A DNA stretch of 34,420 nt from Actinomyces succiniciruminis (GCF_900002405.1 NZ_LK995485.1:1-34420), one strand, 5' to 3'; counted from the stretch's first letter, positions 7,229 to 15,265 are shown. Numbers and translations: made by a program. Notes: generated by a model from the sequence alone, not told the origin.

Positions 7229-7699
7229 ATGAAACCCGTCGTGAGGGAAATTGTAGACATCAAAGAAAAAGAGGAGATCGCAAGAGACGTCTTATGCGAC
7301 CTTCCGGAATGGTTCGGCATGGCGGAAAGTAGAGAGGAATACATAAACGATTCACAGGGCAAGCCGTTCCTCGCTTGCTTCATCAATGACGAGCCTGCCG
7401 GTTTTATCGTAATGAACTCCACCAGCAAGGACTGCGCAGACATCTTCGTGATGGCCGTCAAAAAGAAGCATCACCGAACGGGGATCGGATCCACGCTAAA
7501 CAATGCATACGAGGCAATGGCGAAGGAGCGAGGATTCACGTACTCCCAGGTAAAAACAGTGCAGATGGGCCATTACAAAGAATACGACGATACAAACCGA
7601 TTCTACATCGCCATGGGCTACCGGGAACTAGAGTGTTTCCCAACGCTATGGGATGAATGGAACCCGTGTCAGATATACGTGAAGTATCTTGGAGGGTAA
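7229..7699 (+). CDS. GNAT family N-acetyltransferase, likely horizontally acquired
   Basis: 156 aa from ATG 7229, with GAGAGGAG 5 nt upstream. The acetyl-CoA pyrophosphate-binding motif is VKKKHHRTGIGSTLNNAYEAM (R/Q-x-x-G-x-G/A), preceded by the beta-4 strand CADIFVMAV. The C-terminus holds NRFYIAMGYRELE, the usual 'FY...GF/Y' segment of GNAT proteins. Substrate unknown; it could modify a small amine or an antibiotic. Lys/Glu/Asn-rich composition and A/T-ending codons match the preceding pseudogene and not the host genes, so both probably arrived together from a low-GC Gram-positive. It starts 27 bp after the methyltransferase stop and may have been co-transcribed with it. This gene looks intact. 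Confidence 0.85.
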   Translation: MKPVVREIVDIKEKEEIARDVLCDLPEWFGMAESREEYINDSQGKPFLACFINDEPAGFIVMNSTSKDCADIFVMAVKKKHHRTGIGSTLNNAYEAMAKERGFTYSQVKTVQMGHYKEYDDTNRFYIAMGYRELECFPTLWDEWNPCQIYVKYLGG

Positions 7700-7890
7700 G
7701 AACTTCCTGATTCGCCAAGCATCCCCGATTCTCGGAGAGCAAGCGCTGCACACCATCATCGACGCGGCCCCCTGGCCAGCTCTCAAGCGAAACATGCCCA
7801 GTAGACACGGCGAGTGCGTATGCATTGCGGGTCCGTCGTCAGCCGTCAGTATGCGGACGTATGCGCGTGAGCCTGGAGTTACATACGCGT

Positions 7891-8730
7891 TTACCGTGCG
7901 GAGCTGTCAGGGCGGCGGAGGAAGGGGTCATCATCCTCATGATGTTCCGCGCCCTGGTCGTCCGTCTGGGCTTCGGGCGCGTCGGCGTCGGTGCTAGCCA
8001 CGCCCGTCGGCTGAGATCCGGCCTCCGGGCGGGTTTGCGGCGCGGGGACGGCATCGGGCTGAGACTCGCCTTGCGAGTAGGTCTGCGGGTCCACTCCCTC
8101 GGGCAGGCGCACGCCGAAACGTGGCTGCTCGTCCGGACGAGAGCCGAAGGTGCTGCGGCCCTGACCGCGGGCCTGCTGCCGGGCAGCGCGGCGCTCCTCG
8201 GCACGGCGCGCCGACTGCCCACCGCGGGTGAGATTCCCCGGCAGGTCCGCGAGCGCGCGGGCCGCCTCCGCGGACAGCTCGGAGGCGATGATGGAGTAGC
8301 GCGAGGCGACCACCTGGCTGATGGAGGTGAAGTCGCGCTTGCCGCGAGTGACAGCGTAGGCGGCGACCTGGAAGATCATCCCCCAGATCACGCCCATGAT
8401 GATCGCGGCGATCAGCACGGTGCTGGTCCCCTCGCTGGGGCCCAGCAGCAGCATCATGGCGGCGAAGAACAGCCCGATCCACAGCCCGGACATGGCGCCG
8501 TTGGCCAGCGCCCGCCCCCAGCTCATGCGTCCGGTGATGCGCTCGACCTGGCGCAGGTCGGTGCCGATGATCGCCAAGTGCTGGACGGGGAAGCCGGCGT
8601 CGGACAGGGAGTCGACCGCGTGCTGCGCCTCCGCGTAGGTCGCGAAGGAGGCGACCTCGTCGCCGCGCGGAATGCTTCCCCGCGTCATGCCGAACGGCCC
8701 GGCCTGCGTGGAGAATTCAGTCTGGCTCAT
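7891..8730 (-). CDS. General stress protein (YflT/17M-like domain) with two membrane segments
   Basis: 279 aa. Residues about 23-65 (DEVASFATYAEAQHAVDSL, then FPVQHLAIIGTDLRQVERI) are the general stress protein 17M-like domain. Two hydrophobic segments follow at about 80-100 and 105-130, with a conserved GKRDF after them. The last 110 residues are hydrophilic, Gln/Pro/Asp-rich and probably disordered, ending DDPFLRRPDSSAR. The family is common in actinobacteria beside MgtE_N/CBS and DUF1003 genes, as here; as I recall, M. tuberculosis Rv1231c-Rv1234 shows the same neighbourhood. Molecular role unknown. ATG 8730 has a GACGAT hexamer 6 nt upstream. Divergent from the MgtE_N/CBS gene. Confidence 0.85.
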   Translation of the reverse strand: MSQTEFSTQAGPFGMTRGSIPRGDEVASFATYAEAQHAVDSLSDAGFPVQHLAIIGTDLRQVERITGRMSWGRALANGAMSGLWIGLFFAAMMLLLGPSEGTSTVLIAAIIMGVIWGMIFQVAAYAVTRGKRDFTSISQVVASRYSIIASELSAEAARALADLPGNLTRGGQSARRAEERRAARQQARGQGRSTFGSRPDEQPRFGVRLPEGVDPQTYSQGESQPDAVPAPQTRPEAGSQPTGVASTDADAPEAQTDDQGAEHHEDDDPFLRRPDSSAR

Positions 8731-8736
8731 GGGTAC

Positions 8737-8742
8737 ATCGTC
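8737..8742 (-). promoter_or_regulatory. -10-like box of the stress protein gene
   Basis: GACGAT on the minus strand, 6 nt before ATG 8730. The hexamer is a weak match; the spacing supports it. Confidence 0.3.
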
Positions 8743-8816
8743 CCACGTAGTCCCGGCACGGGGCCAGCTTCATCGAGCGGCGAAACCGTGAGGCGGCATC
8801 AACCCCGCCACGCCGA

Positions 8817-8822
8817 TAGGCT
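8817..8822 (+). promoter_or_regulatory. -10 box, leaderless start of the MgtE_N/CBS gene
   Basis: TAGGCT ends 7 nt before GTG 8830. Confidence 0.45.
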
Positions 8823-8829
8823 GGCCGCT

Positions 8830-10122
8830 GTGGAAAACACCAAGACGCGCGCCACCCTCAGAGTCTTCGTCGCCCGACTCGTGGGCACGACCGTCTTCGA
8901 TCCTCTAGGCGACGCCGTCGGCAAGGTGCACGACGTCGTCGTGCTCATCCGCCTGCGTGGTCAGCCGCGCGCCGTCGGCCTGGTGATCGAGGTGGCGGGC
9001 CGCCGCCGCGTGTTTCTGCCACTGTCACGGGTGACCGCGATCGAACCGGGTGCCGTCATCACCACCGGGCTGGTCAACATCCGCCGCTTCGAGAAGCGCC
9101 GCGTGGAGACCTTGGTGGTCGGCGAGCTGCTGGACCGAGTCGTCACCCTGCGCGATGGCTCCGGGCAGGTGACCATCCGCGACGTCGCCATCGAGCGCGA
9201 CCGCGGCATGGACTGGAAGGTGACCCGCCTGTTCGTTCAGCGCGGATCCTCGGGTCCGCTGGGGCTGCGCCGCGGCGAGACCTTCACCGTGCGCCCCGAC
9301 GAGGTCACGGGCCTGGCCGGCTCCGCCGATCAGCAGGGGGCGACCGCGCTGCTGGCCACCATGGAGGGGCTCAAGCCCGCCGACCTGGCCGATGTGCTGT
9401 CCGACCTGCCGCTGTCGCGGCAGCTGGAGGTGGCGGCCGAGCTGTCCGACGACCGTTTGGCCGATGCGGCCGAAGAGCTGTCCGACGACGACGCCGTGGC
9501 CCTGCTCTCCGGACTGGACGCCGCCCGTGCCGCCGACGTTCTGGACGCCATGCAGCCCGACGACGCCGCGGACCTGGTTTCCGCCCTGCCCGCCTCCATC
9601 GCCGCCCAGTTGCTGGACCTGATGGAGCCGGAGGAGGCGGAGGACGTGCGCCGCCTGATGATCTATGACGAGTACACGGCCGGCGGTCTGATGACCACCG
9701 AGCCGATCATCCTGCCGCCGGAGGCCACCGTGGCCACCTTCCTGGCGCAGGCCCGCAAGGCCGAGGTGCCGCCGGCGCTGGCCGCCGTCGCCTTCGTGTG
9801 CCGTCCCCCGTTGGAGTCGCCCACCGGCCGGTTCCTGGGCATGGTGCACCTCCAGCGCGCCCTGCGGGAGCGTCCCCAGCAGCTGCTCGGCTCCATCCTG
9901 GACAAGGACCTGGAGGAGGTGCACGCCGACGACTCGATCGGCACCGTCACCCGCCTGCTGGCGACTTACAATCTCACGGCCCTACCCGTGCTCGACGATG
10001 CCGGCCGCCTGCTCGGCGCCGTGTCCGTCGACGACGTCCTGGACCACCTCATGCCCGACGACTGGCGGGAGGCGGACGACGCCGTCACCGACGAGATGAT
10101 TGAGAGGAGCGCCAATGCCTGA
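8830..10122 (+). CDS. PRC-barrel / MgtE N-domain / CBS protein without the Mg2+ channel
   Basis: 430 aa from GTG 8830; the longer open frame upstream is read-through antisense to the stress protein gene. Domains in order: PRC-barrel-like regions at about 10-150 (DPLGDAVGKVHDVVV), MgtE N-terminal superhelical domain at about 175-285 (LKPADLADVLSDLP; repeated D-D-A units), and a CBS pair at about 285-415 (YTAGGLMTTEP; LTALPVLDDAGRLLGAV). The transmembrane channel of true MgtE is absent, so this is not a transporter by itself. It may sense Mg2+ or nucleotides and act on a partner. Organisation matches mycobacterial Rv1232c-type proteins. It overlaps the following DUF1003 gene by 8 bp, so the two are co-transcribed. 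Confidence 0.87.
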   Translation: MENTKTRATLRVFVARLVGTTVFDPLGDAVGKVHDVVVLIRLRGQPRAVGLVIEVAGRRRVFLPLSRVTAIEPGAVITTGLVNIRRFEKRRVETLVVGELLDRVVTLRDGSGQVTIRDVAIERDRGMDWKVTRLFVQRGSSGPLGLRRGETFTVRPDEVTGLAGSADQQGATALLATMEGLKPADLADVLSDLPLSRQLEVAAELSDDRLADAAEELSDDDAVALLSGLDAARAADVLDAMQPDDAADLVSALPASIAAQLLDLMEPEEAEDVRRLMIYDEYTAGGLMTTEPIILPPEATVATFLAQARKAEVPPALAAVAFVCRPPLESPTGRFLGMVHLQRALRERPQQLLGSILDKDLEEVHADDSIGTVTRLLATYNLTALPVLDDAGRLLGAVSVDDVLDHLMPDDWREADDAVTDEMIERSANA

Positions 10123-10720
10123 TCAGCTCGACCAGCCCCTGTCGAAGAACCGCTCCCGGTGGATGCGTTGGACGCATCCCTCCCGCAGCCGCTCGGATAC
10201 CTCGGGCCGGGTGGCGGAGGCCATTGCACGCTTCTCCGGCACGCCGACGTTCCTCATCTGGCTGACCGTCTTCGTGGCCCTTTGGATGATCTGGAACTCG
10301 TGGGGGCCCGAGAACCTGCGCTTCGACCGCGCCAGCCTGGGCTTCACCGCCCTGACGCTCATGCTCTCGCTGCAGGCCTCCTACTCGGCGCCACTGATCC
10401 TGCTGGCCCAGAACCGGCAGGACGACCGCGACCGGGTGACCGCCGAGCAGGACCGTCAGCGCGCCGAGCGCAACCTGGAGGACACCGAGTACCTCACCCG
10501 GGAGATCGCCTCGCTGCGCCTGGCCATGAACGACGTCGCCACCCGCGACTTCGTGCGCTCCGAGCTGCGCGTCGTACTGGAGGAACTGCTCCAGGAGGAG
10601 CGGCGCACCCGCGAAGAACTACATGACGACATTGTCGATGAGGGCGGGGAGACCCCGGATGCCCCGGAGACTCCCGATGGTTCGGCCACCGCGCGGCCAC
10701 AGCAGGAGGACGCGGGCTGA
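10115..10720 (+). CDS. DUF1003 membrane protein
   Basis: 201 aa from ATG 10115, with GAGAGGAG 6 nt upstream inside the preceding gene. The DUF1003 signature is present: SGRVAEAIARFSGTPTFL followed by two membrane segments (about 45-65 and 75-100, the second ending SYSAPLILLAQNRQDDRDR). A charged coiled-coil-like region (about 105-170) and an acidic tail follow. Function of the family is unknown. Conserved coupling with the MgtE_N/CBS protein (8-bp overlap here) suggests they act together, perhaps in membrane ion homeostasis; that is inference. Confidence 0.88.
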   Translation: MPDQLDQPLSKNRSRWMRWTHPSRSRSDTSGRVAEAIARFSGTPTFLIWLTVFVALWMIWNSWGPENLRFDRASLGFTALTLMLSLQASYSAPLILLAQNRQDDRDRVTAEQDRQRAERNLEDTEYLTREIASLRLAMNDVATRDFVRSELRVVLEELLQEERRTREELHDDIVDEGGETPDAPETPDGSATARPQQEDAG

Positions 10721-10765
10721 GCGCAGGACTCCCGGCGGCATCACTCCAGGCGGCCCCATTCATCC

Positions 10766-10800
10766 GGCGGGCCGGGTGGACGGCGCCCGCCCGGCCCGCC
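10766..10800 (+). terminator. Strong GC hairpin after the MgtE_N/CBS-DUF1003 operon
   Basis: GGCGGGCCGGG (10766-10776) and CCCGGCCCGCC (10790-10800) form a perfect 11-bp stem with a 13-nt loop, 46 nt after the DUF1003 stop. No U-tract follows, as is common for actinobacterial intrinsic-like terminators. The mrp promoter lies just beyond. Confidence 0.6.
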
Positions 10801-10865
10801 GCATTCCCGCCGTCGGCGTGCTCCTCACCACCATGGCGGCCCCCGGCGGAGCGGGCAACCGGCCA

Positions 10866-10871
10866 TAGGAT
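10866..10871 (+). promoter_or_regulatory. -10 box, leaderless start of mrp
   Basis: TAGGAT ends 6 nt before ATG 10878. Confidence 0.55.
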
Positions 10872-10877
10872 TGAGCC

Positions 10878-12032
10878 ATGAGCCTGCCCACTGAAGACGC
10901 GGTCCGCGAGGCACTCGCCCGCGTGATTGACCCCGAGCTGCGCCGCCCGATCACCGACCTCGGGATGGTCGATTCCATCGAGATCGCCGCCGACGGCGTC
11001 GTCACCGTCGGGGTGCTGCTGACTGTCGCCGGCTGCCCGCTGAGGGACACCATCACCGCGGATGCACGCAAGGAGGTCGGCGCCCTGGACGGCGTGTCCG
11101 ACGTGCACGTGAACATGGGCGTGATGAACGACGAGCAGCGGGCCGAGCTGCGCACCCGCCTGCGCGGCGGCGCCGCCGAGCCGGTCATCCCCTTCACCAA
11201 GCCAGACAACCTCACGCGCGTCTACGCGGTCACCTCGGGCAAGGGCGGCGTCGGCAAGTCCTCCGTCACCGCCAACCTGGCCGCCGCGATGGCCTCCCAG
11301 GGGCTGAATGTCGGGGTGGTCGACGCCGACATCTATGGCTTCTCCATCCCCCGCATGCTGGGTGTGGATCAGGTTCCCACCCAGTTGGACGGCATGATTA
11401 TCCCGCCTATCGCGCACGGGGTGAAGGTCATCTCCATCGGCATGTTCGTGGAGGAGAAGCAGCCGGTCGTCTGGCGCGGCCCCATGCTGCACCGAGCCGT
11501 GCAGCAGTTCCTGTCCGACGTGTTCTGGGGCGACGTGGACGTGCTGTTGCTGGACCTGCCGCCGGGGACCGGCGACGTGACCATCTCGGTGGCGCAGCTG
11601 CTGCCGGACGCCGAGATCCTGGTGGTCACCACCCCGCAGACGGCGGCCGCCGAGGTGGCCGAGCGCACCGGACTGATCGCATCGCAGACCCACCAGAAGG
11701 TCGCCGGGGTCATCGAGAACATGTCCTACCTGCCGCAGCCCGACGGGTCGCGCCTGGAGATCTTCGGCTCCGGCGGCGGCCAGGCCGTCTCCGAGTCGCT
11801 GACGACCGCGCTGGGATACGAGGTGCCACTGCTGGCGCAGTTGCCGCTGGACATCAAGCTGCGCGAGGGCGCGGACGTGGGCATCCCGGCGACCATCGCC
11901 GTCGGTGACGGACCCGCCACCGACTCCCCCGCGGCCCTGCAATTGGCGGGTGTGGCCCGCCGGCTCGGGCACCGCGCGCGCGGCCTGTCCGGCAAGTCGC
12001 TGGGGATCAGCCCGGTCGGCGCTGTCGGCTAG
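10878..12032 (+). CDS. mrp: Mrp/NBP35-type P-loop ATPase, Fe-S cluster carrier
   Basis: 384 aa. Residues about 5-95 form a MIP18/DUF59 domain (VREALARVIDPELRRPITDLG; VAGCPLRDTI). Residues about 110-360 form the Mrp ATPase, with the deviant Walker A VTSGKGGVGKSS near residue 120, VDADIYGFSIPRMLG, and the Walker B-like LLLDLPPGTGDV. The family inserts or carries [4Fe-4S] clusters for apo-proteins in the cytoplasm. The C-terminal CxxC that bridges the cluster in many Mrp/Nbp35 dimers is missing: the segment reads ENMSYLPQPDGSRLEIFGSGGG. I recall the same absence in mycobacterial Mrp. It is convergent with tatB, with a shared hairpin between. Confidence 0.93.
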   Translation: MSLPTEDAVREALARVIDPELRRPITDLGMVDSIEIAADGVVTVGVLLTVAGCPLRDTITADARKEVGALDGVSDVHVNMGVMNDEQRAELRTRLRGGAAEPVIPFTKPDNLTRVYAVTSGKGGVGKSSVTANLAAAMASQGLNVGVVDADIYGFSIPRMLGVDQVPTQLDGMIIPPIAHGVKVISIGMFVEEKQPVVWRGPMLHRAVQQFLSDVFWGDVDVLLLDLPPGTGDVTISVAQLLPDAEILVVTTPQTAAAEVAERTGLIASQTHQKVAGVIENMSYLPQPDGSRLEIFGSGGGQAVSESLTTALGYEVPLLAQLPLDIKLREGADVGIPATIAVGDGPATDSPAALQLAGVARRLGHRARGLSGKSLGISPVGAVG

Positions 12033-12038
12033 TCCGCA

Positions 12039-12067
12039 CGCGCCTCAGCGGCGTGAGCCTGAGCGCG
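12039..12067. terminator. Bidirectional hairpin between mrp and tatB
   Basis: CGCGCCTCAG (12039-12048) pairs with CTGAGCGCG (12059-12067) with one bulged C and a 10-nt loop. It lies between two convergent stop codons (12032 and 12087). Confidence 0.5.
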
Positions 12068-12086
12068 CCGCCGCGGCGAAAGCGTT

Positions 12087-13064
12087 TCAGGCGACGGCGG
12101 CCGTTGCCGCCTCGGCGCGGGTGCGGGCGGCCTCGTTGGCGGCGCGCACGATGTCGCGCGGAGAGACCGGGCGCAGGGCCTGCACGGTCTCGTCCTGCTG
12201 TGGTTCCTCCGCGAGGGTGGAGGGGATGCCGGCGGCGACCTCTTCCGCGTCGGCGGTCGGCTGCACCTCGGGGATCTCGGCGGTGGCCGTGTCCCCCGCC
12301 TCCAGCGCAATCTGGGCCGCGTCGGCGGAGGCGTCGCCCGCCTCCTCAATGCCCTCCGCGGTGGCGTCACCCGCGTCGGCGGCGGACTGCGCGGCGGTGA
12401 GCTCTGTGGCTGAGGGCTCGTCGACGACGTCCTGCTCAGCGGCGGAGTCCTCGTCCTCGGCAACGGCGGCTGCCGGCTCGACCTGAGGCAGCTCGGCCGT
12501 CACCGCCGCGGCCTCCTGAGCCGCCTGCTCCGGGTTCTTGTCCGCCTGCTTATCCGCCTGCTCCGAACCATCCGCGCCCTGCTGGTCGCCGGTTGCCGCC
12601 GCGGCCGCAACCGTGGCAGCCGCCGCACCGGTGGACGCGGCCCGAGCGGAGCGCGTCTCCTCGGCCTTGTCCTCGATCATCTTCGACAGCGACTTGGACT
12701 TCTTCTGCCCCTTGCCGCTCACCGCGGCCGCGGCCTCATCGCTGGCCTCCTTGGCGGTCTCCATCACCGACTGGAAGGGGTTGGTCAGATCCTTGCGGAT
12801 GGCGTCGAGGTCCTCCCCCAGCGCGTCGCGCACGATCTTGCGGGGGTCGTAGTTGCGCGGGTCCAGATCGGACAGGTCCAGCTCTCCCAGCTCGGGGCCG
12901 ACCTCCTCGGCGATCTGGGTCTTGGCATTGTCCAGAAACACGCGCAGCTTGCGCACACCCTGAGTCAGCTTGCGGGTGTACTCGGGCAGGCGCTGCGGCC
13001 CCACCACGATGACTATTACTAGTAGGAGAACGAAGAACTCCGCACCCGAAATACCCGGCAACAT
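12087..13064 (-). CDS. tatB: Sec-independent translocase subunit TatB with a long acidic tail
   Basis: 325 aa from ATG 13064; a longer in-frame extension lies over the divergent methyltransferase and is rejected. The N-terminus MLPGISGAEFFVLLLVIVIV is the single membrane helix, followed by the TatA/B hinge VGPQRLPEYTRKL and an amphipathic helix. The context (RNYDPRKIVRDALGEDLDAI) matches actinobacterial TatB. TatB with TatC binds twin-arginine signal peptides of folded exported proteins; tatA and tatC are not in the window. The tail, about residues 140-325, is a low-complexity Ala/Glu/Asp stretch that roughly doubles the usual length (130-170 aa). TATACT lies exactly 6 nt before the ATG. Confidence 0.9.
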   Translation of the reverse strand: MLPGISGAEFFVLLLVIVIVVGPQRLPEYTRKLTQGVRKLRVFLDNAKTQIAEEVGPELGELDLSDLDPRNYDPRKIVRDALGEDLDAIRKDLTNPFQSVMETAKEASDEAAAAVSGKGQKKSKSLSKMIEDKAEETRSARAASTGAAAATVAAAAATGDQQGADGSEQADKQADKNPEQAAQEAAAVTAELPQVEPAAAVAEDEDSAAEQDVVDEPSATELTAAQSAADAGDATAEGIEEAGDASADAAQIALEAGDTATAEIPEVQPTADAEEVAAGIPSTLAEEPQQDETVQALRPVSPRDIVRAANEAARTRAEAATAAVA

Positions 13065-13070
13065 AAGGTC

Positions 13071-13076
13071 AGTATA
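13071..13076 (-). promoter_or_regulatory. -10 box, leaderless start of tatB
   Basis: TATACT, a 5/6 match to TATAAT, ends 6 nt before ATG 13064. This is the clearest leaderless signal in the window. Confidence 0.6.
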
Positions 13077-13216
13077 GGAAGGAATGCACGCAACCGGGCG
13101 AGCGCGTGGACGCGCAACCGCCCCGGACCTGAAACAATGGGCGCAGCCCCGCGCCGACATCCCGGCGCCGCGGGGTGAAACGACGGCTAGGCGGCCCGGT
13201 GCCGCGGAAGGGGCAT

Positions 13217-13855
13217 ATGGTGGCTGCTGACAAGACACTGAGCTGGTCCTACACGGAGGAGTTCCCGGTCGAGAGCGAGCCGACCGCGCAGGCGCGTTTG
13301 CGCGGCATCGAGCTGGGCACCGACCCGGTTTCCCCGGCCACCGGCGCGGCACTGCGCATGCTTGCGGCCGCCGGCGGCGCCAAGTCAGTCGCCGAGGTAG
13401 GCACGGGCACCGGCGTTTCCGGCCTGTGGCTGCTGGCCGGCATGGGTGCCGACGGCGTGCTGACCACCATCGATGTCGAGCCGGAGTTCCAGCGTGAGGC
13501 CCGCCGCGCCTTCGACGAGGCCGGCTACCCGGGTTCCCACACACGCATCATTCAGGGACGTGCCTCCGACGTAATGCCCCGCATGGCGGCCCAGTCCTAC
13601 GACATGGTGGTACTCGACGTTTCCCCTCAGGAGGCCGCGGAGCTGGTGGTGCAGGCGGTCCGCATGCTGCGCACGGGCGGGGTCCTGGCGATCACGCATG
13701 CGCTATGGAACGACCACGTCGCCGACCCGGCACGTCGCGACGCCACTACGGTTGCGGCGCGCGAGTTGGGCAAGACGCTGCGGGATGAAGAGGGCCTGCT
13801 GGCGTCACTGCTGCCGGTCGGCGACGGTCTGCTGGTTGCCGTCCGCCGGGCCTGA
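13217..13855 (+). CDS. O-methyltransferase (Rv1220c-like, SAM-dependent)
   Basis: 212 aa from ATG 13217, which has GGAAGGGG just upstream; GTG 13220 is an alternative. Residues about 60-75 carry motif I, VAEVGTGTGVSGLWLL. The acidic residue binding SAM ribose is in LTTIDVEPEFQ, and MVVLDVSPQEAAEL and LRTGGVLAITHALWND follow. The family (PF01596-like) methylates hydroxyls of small molecules in the cytoplasm, usually with a divalent metal. Substrate unknown. It is divergent from tatB; mycobacteria have the equivalent gene near sigE-htrA-tatB, and here sigE and htrA are absent. Confidence 0.87.
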   Translation: MVAADKTLSWSYTEEFPVESEPTAQARLRGIELGTDPVSPATGAALRMLAAAGGAKSVAEVGTGTGVSGLWLLAGMGADGVLTTIDVEPEFQREARRAFDEAGYPGSHTRIIQGRASDVMPRMAAQSYDMVVLDVSPQEAAELVVQAVRMLRTGGVLAITHALWNDHVADPARRDATTVAARELGKTLRDEEGLLASLLPVGDGLLVAVRRA

Positions 13856-13929
13856 CGACCCGGCCGGGCGGACCCGCCGGTTTCGGGGTGGCCTGCCGGC
13901 GACTGTTGCCGTACCGCCCAGAATCCGGT

Positions 13930-14097
13930 TCAGTACTTGACGGAGGCCAGCGCCTCCTGGAGCTCCTTGATCTCGTCGGGCGTGATCTCTACGACCAGGC
14001 GACCGCCGCCCTCGAGCGGCATCCGCATGATGATGGAGCGGCCCTCCTTGACGACCTCGAGCGGCCCGTCTCCGGTCCTGGGCTTCATGGCAGCCAT
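13930..14097 (-). CDS. DUF3117 small protein
   Basis: 55 aa, starting MAAMKPRTGDGPLEVVKEGR and ending LQEALASVKY. ATG 14097 has the strong Shine-Dalgarno AAGGGGAG upstream; the longer frame upstream has no homology. The family is conserved across actinobacteria at this length with no known function, predicted as a small beta-rich fold. As I recall, the M. tuberculosis member is Rv1211, in the same broad neighbourhood as the methyltransferase, TatB and LOG genes. Convergent with the O-methyltransferase. Confidence 0.88.
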   Translation of the reverse strand: MAAMKPRTGDGPLEVVKEGRSIIMRMPLEGGGRLVVEITPDEIKELQEALASVKY

Positions 14098-14291
14098 ATG
14101 CTCCCCTTTCACTGATGATTCGCGGACTTTTACCGCTTCTCCCAGTCGTATTCTACGGCATAAAGCCGCCAGTTTGCGCCGAAACGTGGCTGAATCCACG
14201 CCTGCGGACCCGTCCACGGCAGGACCACAGCGAGCCTTCACGATCCCCTCGCGGCCCCCTCGCGGCCGCCGCTTATCGCCCGCCGTCGGTC

Positions 14292-15119
14292 TTACTCGGC
14301 GGTCCACTCGGACCGGTCGGGAGTGCGGGTGAGCCCGTTGGCGCGCATGGTGCGCGCGGCGTCGACGACGAAGTCGACCGCGGCCTCGGCGGTGTCGACC
14401 ACCCGCAGCAGGGCGACGTCGTCGGCGTCGATCGTGGCGGCCTTCACCAGCGTGCCGCGCAGCCAGTCCACCAGGCCGCCCCAGAACTCCGAGCCCACCA
14501 GGGCGATCGGGAAGGAGGGCACCTTCTGGGTCTGTACCAGCGTCACCGCCTCGAACAGTTCGTCGAGGGTGCCCATGCCGCCGGGCATGATCACGAAGCC
14601 GTCGGAGTACTTCAGGAACATGGTCTTGCGGGCGAAGAAGTAGCGGAAGTTCACACCCAAGTCCACATAGTCGTTCATCCCCTGCTCGTGGGGCAGTTCA
14701 ATGCCCAGCCCCACCGAGATTCCGCCGGCCTCGCGGGCGCCCTTGTTGGCCGCCTCCATGATGCCGGGACCGCCGCCGGTGATGACGGCGTAGCCGGAGT
14801 CGGCCAGTCCCGCCCCGATCTGCTCGGCCAGGGCGTAGTTCGGGTCGTCGGCGCCGGTGCGGGCGGAGCCGAACAGGCTGATCGCCGGTCCGACCTCCGC
14901 CAGCGCGCCGAAGCCCTCCACGAACTCCGACTGGATGCGCAGCACGCGCCACGGATCGGCGTGCAGCCAGTCGGTGTCGCCGCGGCGGTCGAGGAGCCGG
15001 GCGTCGGTGGTACGCGTGGGAATCTGGGCGCCGCGGAGCATCACCGGGCCCTTGCGGTAGATCTCGCGTGAACCGTTCGTTGGGCGCGGCTTGCGCCCGC
15101 CCTTGGTGTCCTTAGCCAT
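14292..15119 (-). CDS. LOG-family protein (TIGR00730), nucleotide phosphoribohydrolase-like
   Basis: 275 aa from ATG 15119; an ATG 9 nt further upstream is the alternative. The Rossmann-like core shows ISLFGSARTG, ITGGGPGIMEAANKGA (about 113-128) and the LOG signature PGGMGTLDE (179-187). LOG enzymes release cytokinin bases from their riboside 5'-monophosphates, and bacterial members hydrolyse AMP and similar nucleotides at the N-glycosidic bond. The 70-residue N-terminal extension with GSREIYRKGPVMLRG is typical of actinobacterial type II-like members (Rv1205 is the shorter type). Physiological substrate here is uncertain. It is divergent from the mutase gene. Confidence 0.88.
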   Translation of the reverse strand: MAKDTKGGRKPRPTNGSREIYRKGPVMLRGAQIPTRTTDARLLDRRGDTDWLHADPWRVLRIQSEFVEGFGALAEVGPAISLFGSARTGADDPNYALAEQIGAGLADSGYAVITGGGPGIMEAANKGAREAGGISVGLGIELPHEQGMNDYVDLGVNFRYFFARKTMFLKYSDGFVIMPGGMGTLDELFEAVTLVQTQKVPSFPIALVGSEFWGGLVDWLRGTLVKAATIDADDVALLRVVDTAEAAVDFVVDAARTMRANGLTRTPDRSEWTAE

Positions 15120-15126
15120 ACAGGGC

Positions 15127-15132
15127 ATGATC
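15127..15132 (-). promoter_or_regulatory. -10-like box of the LOG-family gene
   Basis: GATCAT ends 7 nt before ATG 15119 on the minus strand. Confidence 0.35.
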
Positions 15133-15253
15133 CCGCACGCAGCCCCGCCGCCCGCGGCAGCGCACGGGGCGAGTCTGCTTCCTGTGCGTCCGATGTGCTC
15201 ACCACCACCCATGACAGCGGTCACTGGCGGGGCGTGCACCGACGCCGACACGG

Positions 15254-15259
15254 TACGGT
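15254..15259 (+). promoter_or_regulatory. -10 box, leaderless start of the mutase
   Basis: TACGGT ends 6 nt before ATG 15266. Confidence 0.5.
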
Positions 15260-15265
15260 CGGCTC

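Noticed and set aside
7818-7890. Further short-period array built on GTATGC words
   Set aside because: Spacings (31, 10 and about 22 bp) are irregular and cores are only 6 nt; could be degenerate but not supportable.
7825-8829. N-terminal extension of the MgtE_N/CBS protein
   Set aside because: It is antisense to the stress protein gene; homology and the -10 place the start at GTG 8830.
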